Source: Gammaproteobacteria bacterium
Lineage (GTDB): Bacteria > Pseudomonadota > Gammaproteobacteria > Methylococcales > Methylomonadaceae
Direction: 5' to 3'
DNA length: 39,427 bases
NCBI GenBank assembly: GCA_024277935.1
Contig: JAJRUF010000001.1
Coordinates: forward strand, 1-39,427
Shown: positions 24,709 to 32,913 of the stretch, one piece after another
Layout of the letters: each line of letters opens with the position of its first letter
Position numbering within the stretch: position 1 is the first letter of the stretch
Position numbers and translations under genes: made by a program
Notes under the pieces: model-generated
What the model was told of the DNA's origin: nothing
The model's input: only the letters and a program-made list of their open reading frames with translations
Databases searched by the model: none

Positions 24709-25101
24709 ATGAAAAATGAAAATAGCCATTTATTAGTGGCTGATGGTAAAAGCAGTCGCTTACAAGCCATAAAACAAAAAGCTGGAATAAGGGTTGCTGA
24801 GACCAGTTCCTATATAGAAGGAAATAAAACGGTATGGGTTCATGGCTTAAGTCAAACGACAAAAGAGGCTTTGCAACAGGCTAATGTAATAATTGATGAA
24901 ACAATTAATAAAATTTTAAATGCTTATCCTGCAGGCAAAAGAAGTACCTTTTTTAAATTAAAATATGGTGTGCAGGTAGACAGTATAAAGCGGATGCTAA
25001 TAACCGATATATTTGACTTATTAAAACTGGAGACTAAAAGTGTTAGAAATTTTGCTTTAATTAAAAAGCTATTCATAGATGGAAAGCAACCTGATGCTTA
25101 A
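24709..25101 (+). CDS. Hypothetical protein, 130 residues
   Basis: A soluble-looking basic protein without signal or TM segments. The N-terminal half reads like an alpha/beta fold (HLLVADGKSSRLQAIKQKAG, VHGLSQTTKEALQQANVIIDE). The C-terminal half is Lys-rich and helical (FDLLKLETKSVRNFALIKKLF). It overlaps the following transporter gene by 23 bp, so the two are probably co-expressed. I cannot name the family. Confidence 0.6.
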   Translation: MKNENSHLLVADGKSSRLQAIKQKAGIRVAETSSYIEGNKTVWVHGLSQTTKEALQQANVIIDETINKILNAYPAGKRSTFFKLKYGVQVDSIKRMLITDIFDLLKLETKSVRNFALIKKLFIDGKQPDA

Positions 25102-25999
25102 TAGAGTTGTAAATCTATTTCCTATATGGGCTGCTATTTTATCGACTATCGCATTTTTTAATGCTGATTTTTTTGCTTCTTTTAAAACCAGTATTGTACC
25201 TTTATTAGCTTTAGTTATGTTTAGTATGGGAATGACACTTAGCTGGGGGGATTTTAAAGCTGTTTTAAAGAAGCCTTTGGTTATAGCTGTTGCAGTGGGT
25301 ATTCAATTTTTATTGATGCCATTATTTGCTTATGCTATTTCTATTATGCTGGGCTTATCAATAGATTTAATGACCGGTATGGTGTTGGTGGGTGCAAGTG
25401 CTGGAGGAACCGCTTCTAATGTTATTTGTTATTTAGCGAAAGGCAATGTAGCACTCTCTATTCTGATGACGGTTGCATCAACTTTATGTGCAGTGTTATT
25501 AATGCCGGCGTTAACATTTGTTTATTTGCACCAAGTGATACCTGTTCCTGTAGAGGGAATGCTTAAAAGTATATTGTCTATTGTTTTAATACCCGTATTA
25601 ACAGGTACCTTACTGAATAGTTTATTTAGTCAGCGAATGAAAATAATTCAACCTTTATTGCCATTATTTTCAACATTTTCTATTGTTTTTATTATTGCTA
25701 TTATTGTAGGCTTAAACCACGGTAATTTAAGTATTTTAGCTTTGCCAGTTTTAGTAGCCGTGTTTTTGCATAATACGATGGGCTTAATGGCTGGCTATGG
25801 GGTTCCGTGGATATTAAAATATGACTCAAAAACCTGTCGAACGGTTTGTATTGAAGTGGCCATGCAAAATTCAGGTTTAAGTGTAGCCTTAGCCATTAAA
25901 TATTTTTCAATTACCGCCGCATTACCAGGGGCATTATTTAGTATTTGGCACAATATTTCAGGCAGTTTATTGGCACTATTCTGGCGAAGGTTAAATTAA
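25079..25999 (+). CDS. Bile acid:sodium symporter (BASS) family transporter
   Basis: A 306-residue membrane protein with about ten helices. Family landmarks are MFSMGMTLSWGDF (helix 2), VGASAGGTASNVICYLAKGNVALS with the crossover helix and sodium-site residues, and EVAMQNSGLSVALA near the C-terminus. BASS proteins take up organic anions with sodium; bacterial members move pantoate, 2-keto acids or related compounds. The substrate is not evident. The ATG at 25079 lies inside the preceding gene; another in-frame ATG at 25094 is possible. Its stop is 2 bp from the convergent end of amrS, with no visible terminator between. Confidence 0.88.
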   Translation: MESNLMLNRVVNLFPIWAAILSTIAFFNADFFASFKTSIVPLLALVMFSMGMTLSWGDFKAVLKKPLVIAVAVGIQFLLMPLFAYAISIMLGLSIDLMTGMVLVGASAGGTASNVICYLAKGNVALSILMTVASTLCAVLLMPALTFVYLHQVIPVPVEGMLKSILSIVLIPVLTGTLLNSLFSQRMKIIQPLLPLFSTFSIVFIIAIIVGLNHGNLSILALPVLVAVFLHNTMGLMAGYGVPWILKYDSKTCRTVCIEVAMQNSGLSVALAIKYFSITAALPGALFSIWHNISGSLLALFWRRLN

Positions 26000-26001
26000 T
26001 T

Positions 26002-27084
26002 TTATATATGTAGAGCTTGTCTTTTGGGCCCCCAGTTTTCTGGTTTGGTATCAAACTGACCGGCACATTTTGTATGACAAGCTAAACAAGCCCCATTTTT
26101 ATCCAAGTTCCATTCAGATAATTCATACCAGTCACGACCTATTAATAGCTTGCCACAATGATGGCAATAAGTGCTGTCAGCTACTTTATTATGAGCATTA
26201 CCAATATAGACATAGTTAATTCCATTTGCCAAGGCTATCGACCTTGCTTTTAATAAGGTTTCTGTTGGTGTGCTAGGAATATTTTGCATTTTCCAGTCAG
26301 GGTGAAAAGCTGAAAAGTGCATAGGAACATTTGCGCCTAGATTTTCAAAAACCCAATGAGTCATTTGTTGTAACTCTTTTTCTGTGTCATTCTCGCCAGG
26401 AATTAATAAGGTTGTGATTTCCAGCCAAACATTAGTTTCGTGTTTAATGTATTTTAAAGTTTCCAGTACAGCTTGTAAGTGGGAGCCGGTGATTTTATGA
26501 TAAAAACTTTCAGTAAATGATTTTAAATCAATATTGGCAGCATCCATAACCTGGTAAAATTCAGCTCGCGGTTGCTCGCAAACATAGCCAGCAGAGACAG
26601 CAACAGATTTTATACCTAGCTCTTTACAAGCTTGTGCCGTATCAATTGCATATTCATGAAATATTACGGGGTCATTGTAGGTATAGGCAACACTTTTACA
26701 ATTTTCATTCTTTGCTGCTTTGGCAATAGCTTCTGGGTCTGCCTGGCTCATTAAGGAATCCATTTCTCGTGATTTACTCATATCCCAGTTTTGACAGAAT
26801 TTACAGGCTAAATTACACCCTGCTGTCCCAAAAGATAATACTGGAGAACCGGGGTAAAAATGATTAAGTGGTTTTTTTTCTATAGGATCAATACAAAAAC
26901 CACTGGACCGGCCATAACTTGTTAACACAATTTGCTGGTTTATATTTTGCCGAATAAAGCATAAGCCGCGTTGTTGATCGTGTAACTTACAAAATCTGGG
27001 ACATAGATCACATTGTATACGATCATCTTCTAGCGTATGCCAATAGTCAGTTGTTACTGTATTTTTTGAAATAAGTGAGCGCAT
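26002..27084 (-). CDS. amrS: AmmeMemoRadiSam system radical SAM enzyme AmrS
   Basis: A 360-residue radical SAM protein. The 4Fe-4S motif is CNLACKFC (C90, C94, C97). An N-terminal cysteine cluster (IQCDLCPRFC, C42, related in arrangement to PflA-like activases) precedes it, and C-terminal cysteine pairs (CHHCGK, ACLACHTKC) are likely to bind another metal or cluster. YTYNDPVIFHEY and FHPDWKMQNIPSTP are family signatures. It is divergent from amrB with a 68-bp gap, the classic arrangement of this three-part system. The reaction and substrate of the system are, to my knowledge, not firmly established. Confidence 0.92.
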   Translation of the reverse strand: MRSLISKNTVTTDYWHTLEDDRIQCDLCPRFCKLHDQQRGLCFIRQNINQQIVLTSYGRSSGFCIDPIEKKPLNHFYPGSPVLSFGTAGCNLACKFCQNWDMSKSREMDSLMSQADPEAIAKAAKNENCKSVAYTYNDPVIFHEYAIDTAQACKELGIKSVAVSAGYVCEQPRAEFYQVMDAANIDLKSFTESFYHKITGSHLQAVLETLKYIKHETNVWLEITTLLIPGENDTEKELQQMTHWVFENLGANVPMHFSAFHPDWKMQNIPSTPTETLLKARSIALANGINYVYIGNAHNKVADSTYCHHCGKLLIGRDWYELSEWNLDKNGACLACHTKCAGQFDTKPENWGPKRQALHI

Positions 27085-27152
27085 AATGAAAAATAAGGGG
27101 TAGACAATTTATATGAACTTGTAATTTATCATAAACCCCCTATAAATAAAGT

Positions 27153-27944
27153 ATGGAAAATATTCGACCTATGGCTGTGGCTGGCACTTTTTATCCTGCA
27201 GACAAAGAACAGTTAAAAGCAATGATAAAGGAGTATCTTAATGCTTCTCCCCAAACTGATAAAGCACCCAAAGCGATTATAGTGCCTCATGCAGGCTATA
27301 TTTATTCTGGGCCAGTTGCTGCTGCGGCTTATGCTCGTTTGAAAACGGTTGCGAAGTTAGTTAATAAGGTATTACTTATCGGGCCTTCCCATTATGTTGG
27401 ATTTAGAGGGTTGGCGGTTAGTACCGCTGACCAGTTTGCTACCCCCTTGGGTAATATTAAGGTTGATGTGGAAACTGTTAGGCAATTGACCGCTCTCCCT
27501 TTTGTACAGTATTTAGATCAAGCGCATGAATTAGAACATAGCCTTGAAGTTCAGCTACCATTTTTACAAACAGTGCTACAAAACTTTTCTTTAATTCCTA
27601 TGGTTGCAGGTGATGCATCCGCAGAGCAAGTGTGTCAGGTTATTGAAATATTTTGGGAACGAGAGGATGTATTAGTTGTCATTAGTTCTGATTTAAGTCA
27701 TTTTTATGACTATCAAACAGCACAAATAATGGATAAGCAAACGTCGGAAATAATTGAACAATTACAATATGAAAAACTGGGCTATGAATCTGCTTGTGGT
27801 CGAGTTCCTGTTAGTGGCTTAATGGCATTGGCTAGAAAAAACAAACTAGCCATTAAGAATATTGATTTAAGAAGCTCTGGTGATACAGCAGGATTTGCTG
27901 ATAGGAGTAGGGTTGTTGGATATGGTGCCTATGTTATTGAATAA
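27153..27944 (+). CDS. amrB: AmmeMemoRadiSam system protein AmrB (MEMO1 family)
   Basis: A 263-residue homologue of human MEMO1, related in fold to class III non-heme iron dioxygenases. Signatures are RPMAVAGTFYPAD at the N-terminus, IVPHAGYIYSGPVAAAAY with the first metal-type His, LIGPSHYVGFRGLAVS with the second, LEHSLEVQLPFLQ, and ISSDLSHFYDY with the last. The metal-binding His set therefore looks intact. It overlaps amrA by about 23 bp, which supports a complex or tightly coupled synthesis. Confidence 0.93.
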   Translation: MENIRPMAVAGTFYPADKEQLKAMIKEYLNASPQTDKAPKAIIVPHAGYIYSGPVAAAAYARLKTVAKLVNKVLLIGPSHYVGFRGLAVSTADQFATPLGNIKVDVETVRQLTALPFVQYLDQAHELEHSLEVQLPFLQTVLQNFSLIPMVAGDASAEQVCQVIEIFWEREDVLVVISSDLSHFYDYQTAQIMDKQTSEIIEQLQYEKLGYESACGRVPVSGLMALARKNKLAIKNIDLRSSGDTAGFADRSRVVGYGAYVIE

Positions 27945-28497
27945 AAAAAATAAATTGAATTTATTGGATTTAGCTTATCAATCTATTCAAATGGGCTTGA
28001 GGACTGGACACCCTTTGAGTATTGATTTAAGAGACTATCCGAATGAATTTTCTCAGCAAAGAGCAACATTTGTTACCTTGGAGAAAAACAAACAATTACG
28101 GGGATGTATTGGGATGTTGGAAGCAGTTTTTCCATTAGCTGAAGATGTCTGTGAGAACGCTTTTTCAGCTGCTTTTAAAGACCCTCGGTTTCCTCCTGTA
28201 GAACAAACTGAATTAGATGAGTTGGATATTTATATATCAATACTCAGTCCTTCTGAAGAAATGTTGTTCACCTCTGAGCAGGATTTGATAGCTAAAATCA
28301 GACCTAATATTGATGGCTTAATATTACAGAGTGGTTCCCGAAAAGGTACTTTTTTACCATCTGTATGGCAGTCAATACCAGCTTCTAAACAATTTTTACA
28401 GCATTTAAAACAAAAGGCTGGGTTGGCTAAAAATTACTGGTCTGACCAGATTAAGATTTATAGGTATACCACTGAAATAATAGCTAAAGATAAGTAG
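27922..28497 (+). CDS. amrA: AmmeMemoRadiSam system protein AmrA (AMMECR1 domain)
   Basis: About 191 residues from the ATG at 27922; a second in-frame ATG at 27931 is equally possible. The AMMECR1 hallmark LRGCIG is present (QLRGCIGMLEAVFPL), preceded by ATFVTLEKN and followed by DVCENAFSAAFKDPRFPPV and DELDIYISILSP. The final part (GLILQSGSRKGTFLPSVWQSIP) is also typical. AMMECR1 domains are of unknown biochemical function; the conserved Cys of LRGCIG may be reactive. It is the last gene of the amrBA pair. Confidence 0.93.
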   Translation: MVPMLLNKKNKLNLLDLAYQSIQMGLRTGHPLSIDLRDYPNEFSQQRATFVTLEKNKQLRGCIGMLEAVFPLAEDVCENAFSAAFKDPRFPPVEQTELDELDIYISILSPSEEMLFTSEQDLIAKIRPNIDGLILQSGSRKGTFLPSVWQSIPASKQFLQHLKQKAGLAKNYWSDQIKIYRYTTEIIAKDK

Positions 28498-28618
28498 TTT
28501 AATAAATTTTGGCGAATGAATACGGAGGCTTGATAAAACAATTCTGTTATTATATAAATATAAAGTTTAATCTCTAGGGCTGAAAGGTATTGCCTCTATA
28601 AAAAGGAGTATTAGTGTT

Positions 28619-29182
28619 ATGCGGTTATTTATTCGTGGGTTGGTTTTGCTATTAATCATGTTTTCTTTGGTTTCTTGTAAAAAAACATTAAAACCAGAAG
28701 AGTTACCGTTAAATATTGTTGTAGGTAACAGCTATTATACCCAGGTTGATATGCGCTATGAGAAACCGGTATTTTTAACGACTAATTATCGGCGTGGTAC
28801 TTCTATACCGGTTAATACTAAAGTTAAGTTAGTTAAAATAACTTCTAAAACAATAGACTTAGAAGTTCCTCATTTTACCAAAACTTTTGTGATTAAAAAT
28901 ATTCAAAAGCATACTGGAGACGATATTATCCAGACATTTGATAAATTACTTGCTAAGAAAAAATTAAATTTAAGAAACTTTAATGCTTTGGAAAGAAGAC
29001 ATATTAGAAATGGTACTGTTGCTAAAAGAATGCGCAAAAAGGTCGTTATTGCAGCAATTGGTTATCCTCCTGTTACAGAAACCATGAGTTTAGAGTCTAA
29101 TAGCTGGGTTTACTGGAGTGGCCGGTTTAATAAGTTTAGAGTTAACTTTAAACATGGGCGAGTGTCTAGCATCGTGGACTAA
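28619..29182 (+). CDS. Lipoprotein, unknown function (possible BamE/SmpA-like C-terminus)
   Basis: A 187-residue lipoprotein precursor with lipobox LVSC (Cys at residue 20) and an AAAGGAG site upstream. The mature protein is basic, with beta-rich segments. Its end (AAIGYPPVTETMSLESNSWVYW...VNFKHGRVSSI) resembles the SmpA/OmlA/BamE fold, where a GYP turn precedes a Trp-Tyr strand and a final basic hairpin. It is 8 bp upstream of the COG4648 gene, so it is probably in the same operon as the LolA-like and MMPL genes. Confidence 0.6.
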   Translation: MRLFIRGLVLLLIMFSLVSCKKTLKPEELPLNIVVGNSYYTQVDMRYEKPVFLTTNYRRGTSIPVNTKVKLVKITSKTIDLEVPHFTKTFVIKNIQKHTGDDIIQTFDKLLAKKKLNLRNFNALERRHIRNGTVAKRMRKKVVIAAIGYPPVTETMSLESNSWVYWSGRFNKFRVNFKHGRVSSIVD

Positions 29183-29190
29183 ACATTTTT

Positions 29191-29820
29191 ATGCTAGGTA
29201 TTATTAAAAGTATTATTGTTACTTGTTTATTTATGTTATATCCCTATTTAGTTTATAGGGGGATAGAAAGCGGAATAGTTTGGGTTGCCCCTGCTGTTTT
29301 TTCGGCCATATTTTTACAACAATCATTTGTTGCGCGTAAAGCAAAAATTAAAATCTATAAAGCATTGTTGGCAATTGGCTTATTGTTTGGTGCTTATTAC
29401 TTGCAAACGGTGACTGCAAAAGTTTTACCTGTATTAATTCAATTAATGTTGATGTACTTTTTTGGGCGTACTTTGTTAAAAGATAAAGGGCCACCCTTTA
29501 TTGAAAGTTTTGTGCGCTTGGATTTTGCTGATATTCCTCCTGAGATACTTGTTTATGCTCGGCAACTCACCGTTTTATGGACCGCTTTCTTTGCTTTTAA
29601 TGCCTTGATGTGTGTTGCCCTAGCAGTCTTTGGTAATGATAAATGGTGGGCCTTGTATAACGGTGTGTTTATTTATCTGATGATCGGTGTGTTAACGACA
29701 GGCGAGTATATTTATCGCCATTTTCGTTTTCCTGATTTAGCTATTCCTGATGCTAAGTCGTCAATTAAAAATATGTTTATAAATGGTCGAAAAATCTGGA
29801 TGGATGTACAGCAAAGATGA
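29191..29820 (+). CDS. COG4648-type membrane protein of aryl-polyene/fatty-acyl cluster type
   Basis: A 209-residue protein with about five or six TM helices. The centre reads PPFIESFVRLDFADIPPEILVYARQLTVLWTAFFAFNA, the signature of the COG4648 family seen in aryl polyene and xanthomonadin-type lipid clusters. Its biochemical role is not known to me. It overlaps the LolA-like gene by 4 bp (ATGA). No acyl carrier protein or ketosynthase gene is beside it here. Confidence 0.8.
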   Translation: MLGIIKSIIVTCLFMLYPYLVYRGIESGIVWVAPAVFSAIFLQQSFVARKAKIKIYKALLAIGLLFGAYYLQTVTAKVLPVLIQLMLMYFFGRTLLKDKGPPFIESFVRLDFADIPPEILVYARQLTVLWTAFFAFNALMCVALAVFGNDKWWALYNGVFIYLMIGVLTTGEYIYRHFRFPDLAIPDAKSSIKNMFINGRKIWMDVQQR

Positions 29821-30470
29821 ACCAATACCTTTCACATTTAAGCTCATTTTTTAAAACCTGTTGTTTAATTTTTTCTGTTTATATTATTTCAAATTTAAGT
29901 TATGCAGAAGATTCTGTTGCTTCGTTAATGCAAAAAATGCAGGCTAAAACGGCTGTTAAAATAGCTTACCAAGAAGTCCGTACTTTAGAGTTAATGGATC
30001 AACCATGGTATGGCAGTGGTTTTATGTATTCCATAGCCCCTGATTTAATGATTAGAGAACAATTAAAGCCGCAGCGTTTATTGATGGGAATAAAAGGGGA
30101 TCAACTGTTTTATTTTGATCCTGAAAATCATTTACATCATCAAGCTGAAGTAACTGAAGATAACCCTCTGAGTCTTAATGTCGCAGTATTTAAAGCTCTA
30201 ATTACCGCAGATGAAGCCTTATTAAAACGGATGTATTTAATAGAGTTTAGTCATCAATCAGAACGCTGGGTAATGAAGTTAAAGCCCAAACAAAATAGTG
30301 AGTCAGGGTTTAGTATTGTGGTGTCGGGTTTACCAGAACAGGCAGCTGATACCATTATTGTAAAACAAGCGGATGGTGATTTAAGTGAGTTTCTATTGCA
30401 ACAGAAAGGAGTAGGGGAGCAGGTTAAAAAAACAGCAACTAGATTATATAAAGAATTAGTTGGAGAATAG
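29817..30470 (+). CDS. LolA-like outer-membrane lipoprotein carrier homologue
   Basis: A 217-residue exported protein with a signal peptide (hydrophobic CLIFSVYIISNLSYA, cleavage likely after SYA). It has the LolA-type opening SLMQKMQAKTAVKIAYQEVRTLELMDQPWYGSG and a YSIAPDLMIREQLKPQ strand. In aryl-polyene-type clusters such LolA homologues are thought to shuttle lipid across the periplasm together with the MMPL exporter. It is not the housekeeping LolA, judging by its context between COG4648 and MMPL genes. Confidence 0.82.
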   Translation: MNQYLSHLSSFFKTCCLIFSVYIISNLSYAEDSVASLMQKMQAKTAVKIAYQEVRTLELMDQPWYGSGFMYSIAPDLMIREQLKPQRLLMGIKGDQLFYFDPENHLHHQAEVTEDNPLSLNVAVFKALITADEALLKRMYLIEFSHQSERWVMKLKPKQNSESGFSIVVSGLPEQAADTIIVKQADGDLSEFLLQQKGVGEQVKKTATRLYKELVGE

Positions 30471-30471
30471 T

Positions 30472-32763
30472 TTGAACTGGCGAAAAATACTGTTTTATCT
30501 ATTGCCACCACTGTTAGCAGTATTAACAATTATATTAGTTAATTTTAAAACCGATCTTTCCGCCTTTATTATTGCCGGTGACAAGGCTGAAGATGTATTG
30601 TTAGCAAGTGAAATGCAGACGGGGACTCTATCTCGTCGCTACTTACTTTCAGTAGGAACTGAGGATAAAACCAAAGTCAGTTCATCTTTTATTCAAGCTT
30701 TGCAGCATAAATTAAGCACTATTGAAGGTGTAGTTAATGTTTGGTCACCAGACCAACAAAGTAAAATGACTCAAGTGGTACAAAATGTGTATGGGCAACA
30801 TGCCAATGCATTTTATAGTTTAGCTCCTGAGCCTTATCTTGATCAACTATTGACGCCCCAAGGCTTACAACAAAAAGCAACGACCTTAAAAAAACTTTTA
30901 TTATCCCCTCAAACCCTCCTAATTAAAAAAATTGCTTTGCAAGATCCATTATTACTTACTTTAAATGGGTTTCAAACGGTTGCCAGTCAAATACAACAAT
31001 TGGCTGTTAAGGATAGTCATTACCAAAATCTGATTTTAGAAACCTCAATGGCAGGTTTAGATGCACCTGCACAAACGAAGATTCAAACGGCAATTAGGCA
31101 AATATTTAAACAACTTAATATCTCAGAAAGATACCATTTGGAAATGACGGGTGTTCCTATTTTTGCAGTGGCAACACAAACATTAATACAAGGCGATATT
31201 ACCAAGGTTAGCTTACTTTCTTCCTTAGCACTGATGCTATTATTTTTATCTATTTTTCGTTCTTTTAGTGTATTGTTCCAAGTCTTCTCTTTATTGGCGA
31301 TTGTTATTTTAAGCTCTATTCTTACTACCCAATTTATCTTTGGTTACGTGCATGGTATGACTGTCGCAATAGGGTCAACCTTAATAGGCATTTGTATTGA
31401 TTACCCTATTCATGCCGTTGCCCATGCACAGCCTGTAAAAGCAAAGTTTAGAGCCTCGGTTATCGCTAAAATATGGCCCAGTATGTTATTAGGTGGGTTG
31501 ACCACCATGATAGGTTATATTGCTTTAGGTATTTCAGGTTATCCCGGTTTTCAACAAGTTGCTGTGTATGCTAGTTCTGGAATTCTAGTCAGCCTGCTAT
31601 TAACGCGTTATATTTTCCCATATTTGCTAACAAGCCATACTTATCATTCAATAAACGTCCCCTTAGTCACTGGCTGGGCAAAGTTTTGTCAAAAGTACCA
31701 GGCTTGGTTAATAGGTGGCTTGATTGCCATTTTAAGCTTAAATATGTTTAGTTTAAGTTCTTTGCATTGGATGCAAGATATGCAAGACTTAACTCCTGAG
31801 CTCGATTATCTTAAACAAAAAGATAAGCAAATCAGGGCAAGAATGACAAGCATAGAACCTAGCAGGTTTGTGATGGTAACGGGTGATAATATTGAACTGG
31901 CTTTACAAAAAGCAGAGCAAGTGTACCCCGCTTTGGATCAATTAAAACAAACAGGTGAATTAGTTGATTATTTTGGCCTTTACCCTTGGGTTTTATCAGC
32001 AAAACAACAACATGATAATCAACAATTACTGAAAAAATATTTAACTGATGATAAGCAATTGCTATGGCAACAAGCTCTTAAACAACAAGGCTTGTCGGTT
32101 AAACGTTTAGGTCAATTAGATTATACTTCAAACAGTGTGCTCAGTTATCAACAGGTACTTGAAACGCCGGTTAGTAAACTGATAGATAGTCGTATTATTG
32201 TAGGTAAAAAGCAAACTATTATTATGATTTGGCTTTCAGACCATCAACCAGAGGCCCTACAAAAAGCACTTAAAGCGATTAAAAATGTACAGTATTTTAG
32301 CCAACGGGATATGTTTAATAATATGACCCGAAATTATACACAACGCGCACAAAAGTTATTAATGGCCGGTTTAGCACTGATTATCTTAGTCTTATTAATA
32401 CGGTATAAAAGTATATTTAAGACCTTGCAAACATTATTGCCTGCAGTATTAGCTGCTTTTTTAATACTAATCGTATGGTCTATTACGGGTGAAGCCATTA
32501 GTTTTTTACACTTGGTTGGTTTTTTATTAGTAATAGCTATTTGTGTTGACTACGGTATTTTTTACCAAGAAAACCGGGGTGGTGATATTGTCTTAACCTA
32601 TCAGGCGATGGCTGCATCCATGTTAACCAGTGCTTTAGCTTTTGGAAGTTTAATGACAGCAGAAAGTACATCTTTAAGAATTATGGCGGGGGTTGTTGCT
32701 CTAGGTGTGGTAGTTGGGTTTTTATTATGCCCACTTATTATTAAAGTAAAACAAAGACATTAA
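30472..32763 (+). CDS. MMPL/RND-family lipid exporter (COG4258)
   Basis: About 763 residues from the TTG at 30472, which has a GGAG site 6 bases upstream; a TTG at 30460 would overlap that site. Two repeats of one TM helix, a large periplasmic loop and a bundle of five helices give about 12 TM segments, as in MmpL-like RND proteins. GICIDYPIHAVAHAQ in the first bundle and AICVDYGIFYQEN in the second carry the Asp-Tyr pairs expected for proton coupling. It is the last gene of the lipoprotein-COG4648-LolA-MMPL operon. The cargo is presumably a lipid. Confidence 0.88.
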   Translation: MNWRKILFYLLPPLLAVLTIILVNFKTDLSAFIIAGDKAEDVLLASEMQTGTLSRRYLLSVGTEDKTKVSSSFIQALQHKLSTIEGVVNVWSPDQQSKMTQVVQNVYGQHANAFYSLAPEPYLDQLLTPQGLQQKATTLKKLLLSPQTLLIKKIALQDPLLLTLNGFQTVASQIQQLAVKDSHYQNLILETSMAGLDAPAQTKIQTAIRQIFKQLNISERYHLEMTGVPIFAVATQTLIQGDITKVSLLSSLALMLLFLSIFRSFSVLFQVFSLLAIVILSSILTTQFIFGYVHGMTVAIGSTLIGICIDYPIHAVAHAQPVKAKFRASVIAKIWPSMLLGGLTTMIGYIALGISGYPGFQQVAVYASSGILVSLLLTRYIFPYLLTSHTYHSINVPLVTGWAKFCQKYQAWLIGGLIAILSLNMFSLSSLHWMQDMQDLTPELDYLKQKDKQIRARMTSIEPSRFVMVTGDNIELALQKAEQVYPALDQLKQTGELVDYFGLYPWVLSAKQQHDNQQLLKKYLTDDKQLLWQQALKQQGLSVKRLGQLDYTSNSVLSYQQVLETPVSKLIDSRIIVGKKQTIIMIWLSDHQPEALQKALKAIKNVQYFSQRDMFNNMTRNYTQRAQKLLMAGLALIILVLLIRYKSIFKTLQTLLPAVLAAFLILIVWSITGEAISFLHLVGFLLVIAICVDYGIFYQENRGGDIVLTYQAMAASMLTSALAFGSLMTAESTSLRIMAGVVALGVVVGFLLCPLIIKVKQRH

Positions 32764-32844
32764 AAACAAAGTTCCTCGCTTTTCTCTGTGCTCTCAGTGT
32801 GTAATGGTTAATTGCAAACATCCCTAGCAAAATAAAATATTTTA

Positions 32845-32872
32845 CTTGAAAAAAAATATAACGCCCCCAAAT
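32845..32872 (+). promoter_or_regulatory. Heat-shock (sigma-32 type) promoter of htpG
   Basis: CTTGAAA (32845-32851), a 13-base spacer, then CCCCAAAT (32865-32872), close to the sigma-32 consensus CTTGAAA-N11-16-CCCCATNT. It lies about 42 bp upstream of the htpG start, as expected for this chaperone gene. Confidence 0.8.
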
Positions 32873-32913
32873 TTACCTCAATCAAAATTGAAATAATAGG
32901 AAATGTATAAACC

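Noticed and set aside
30460-30471. TTG start of the MMPL gene at 30460
   Set aside because: The GGAG ribosome-binding site overlaps this codon; the TTG at 30472 has correct spacing to that site.
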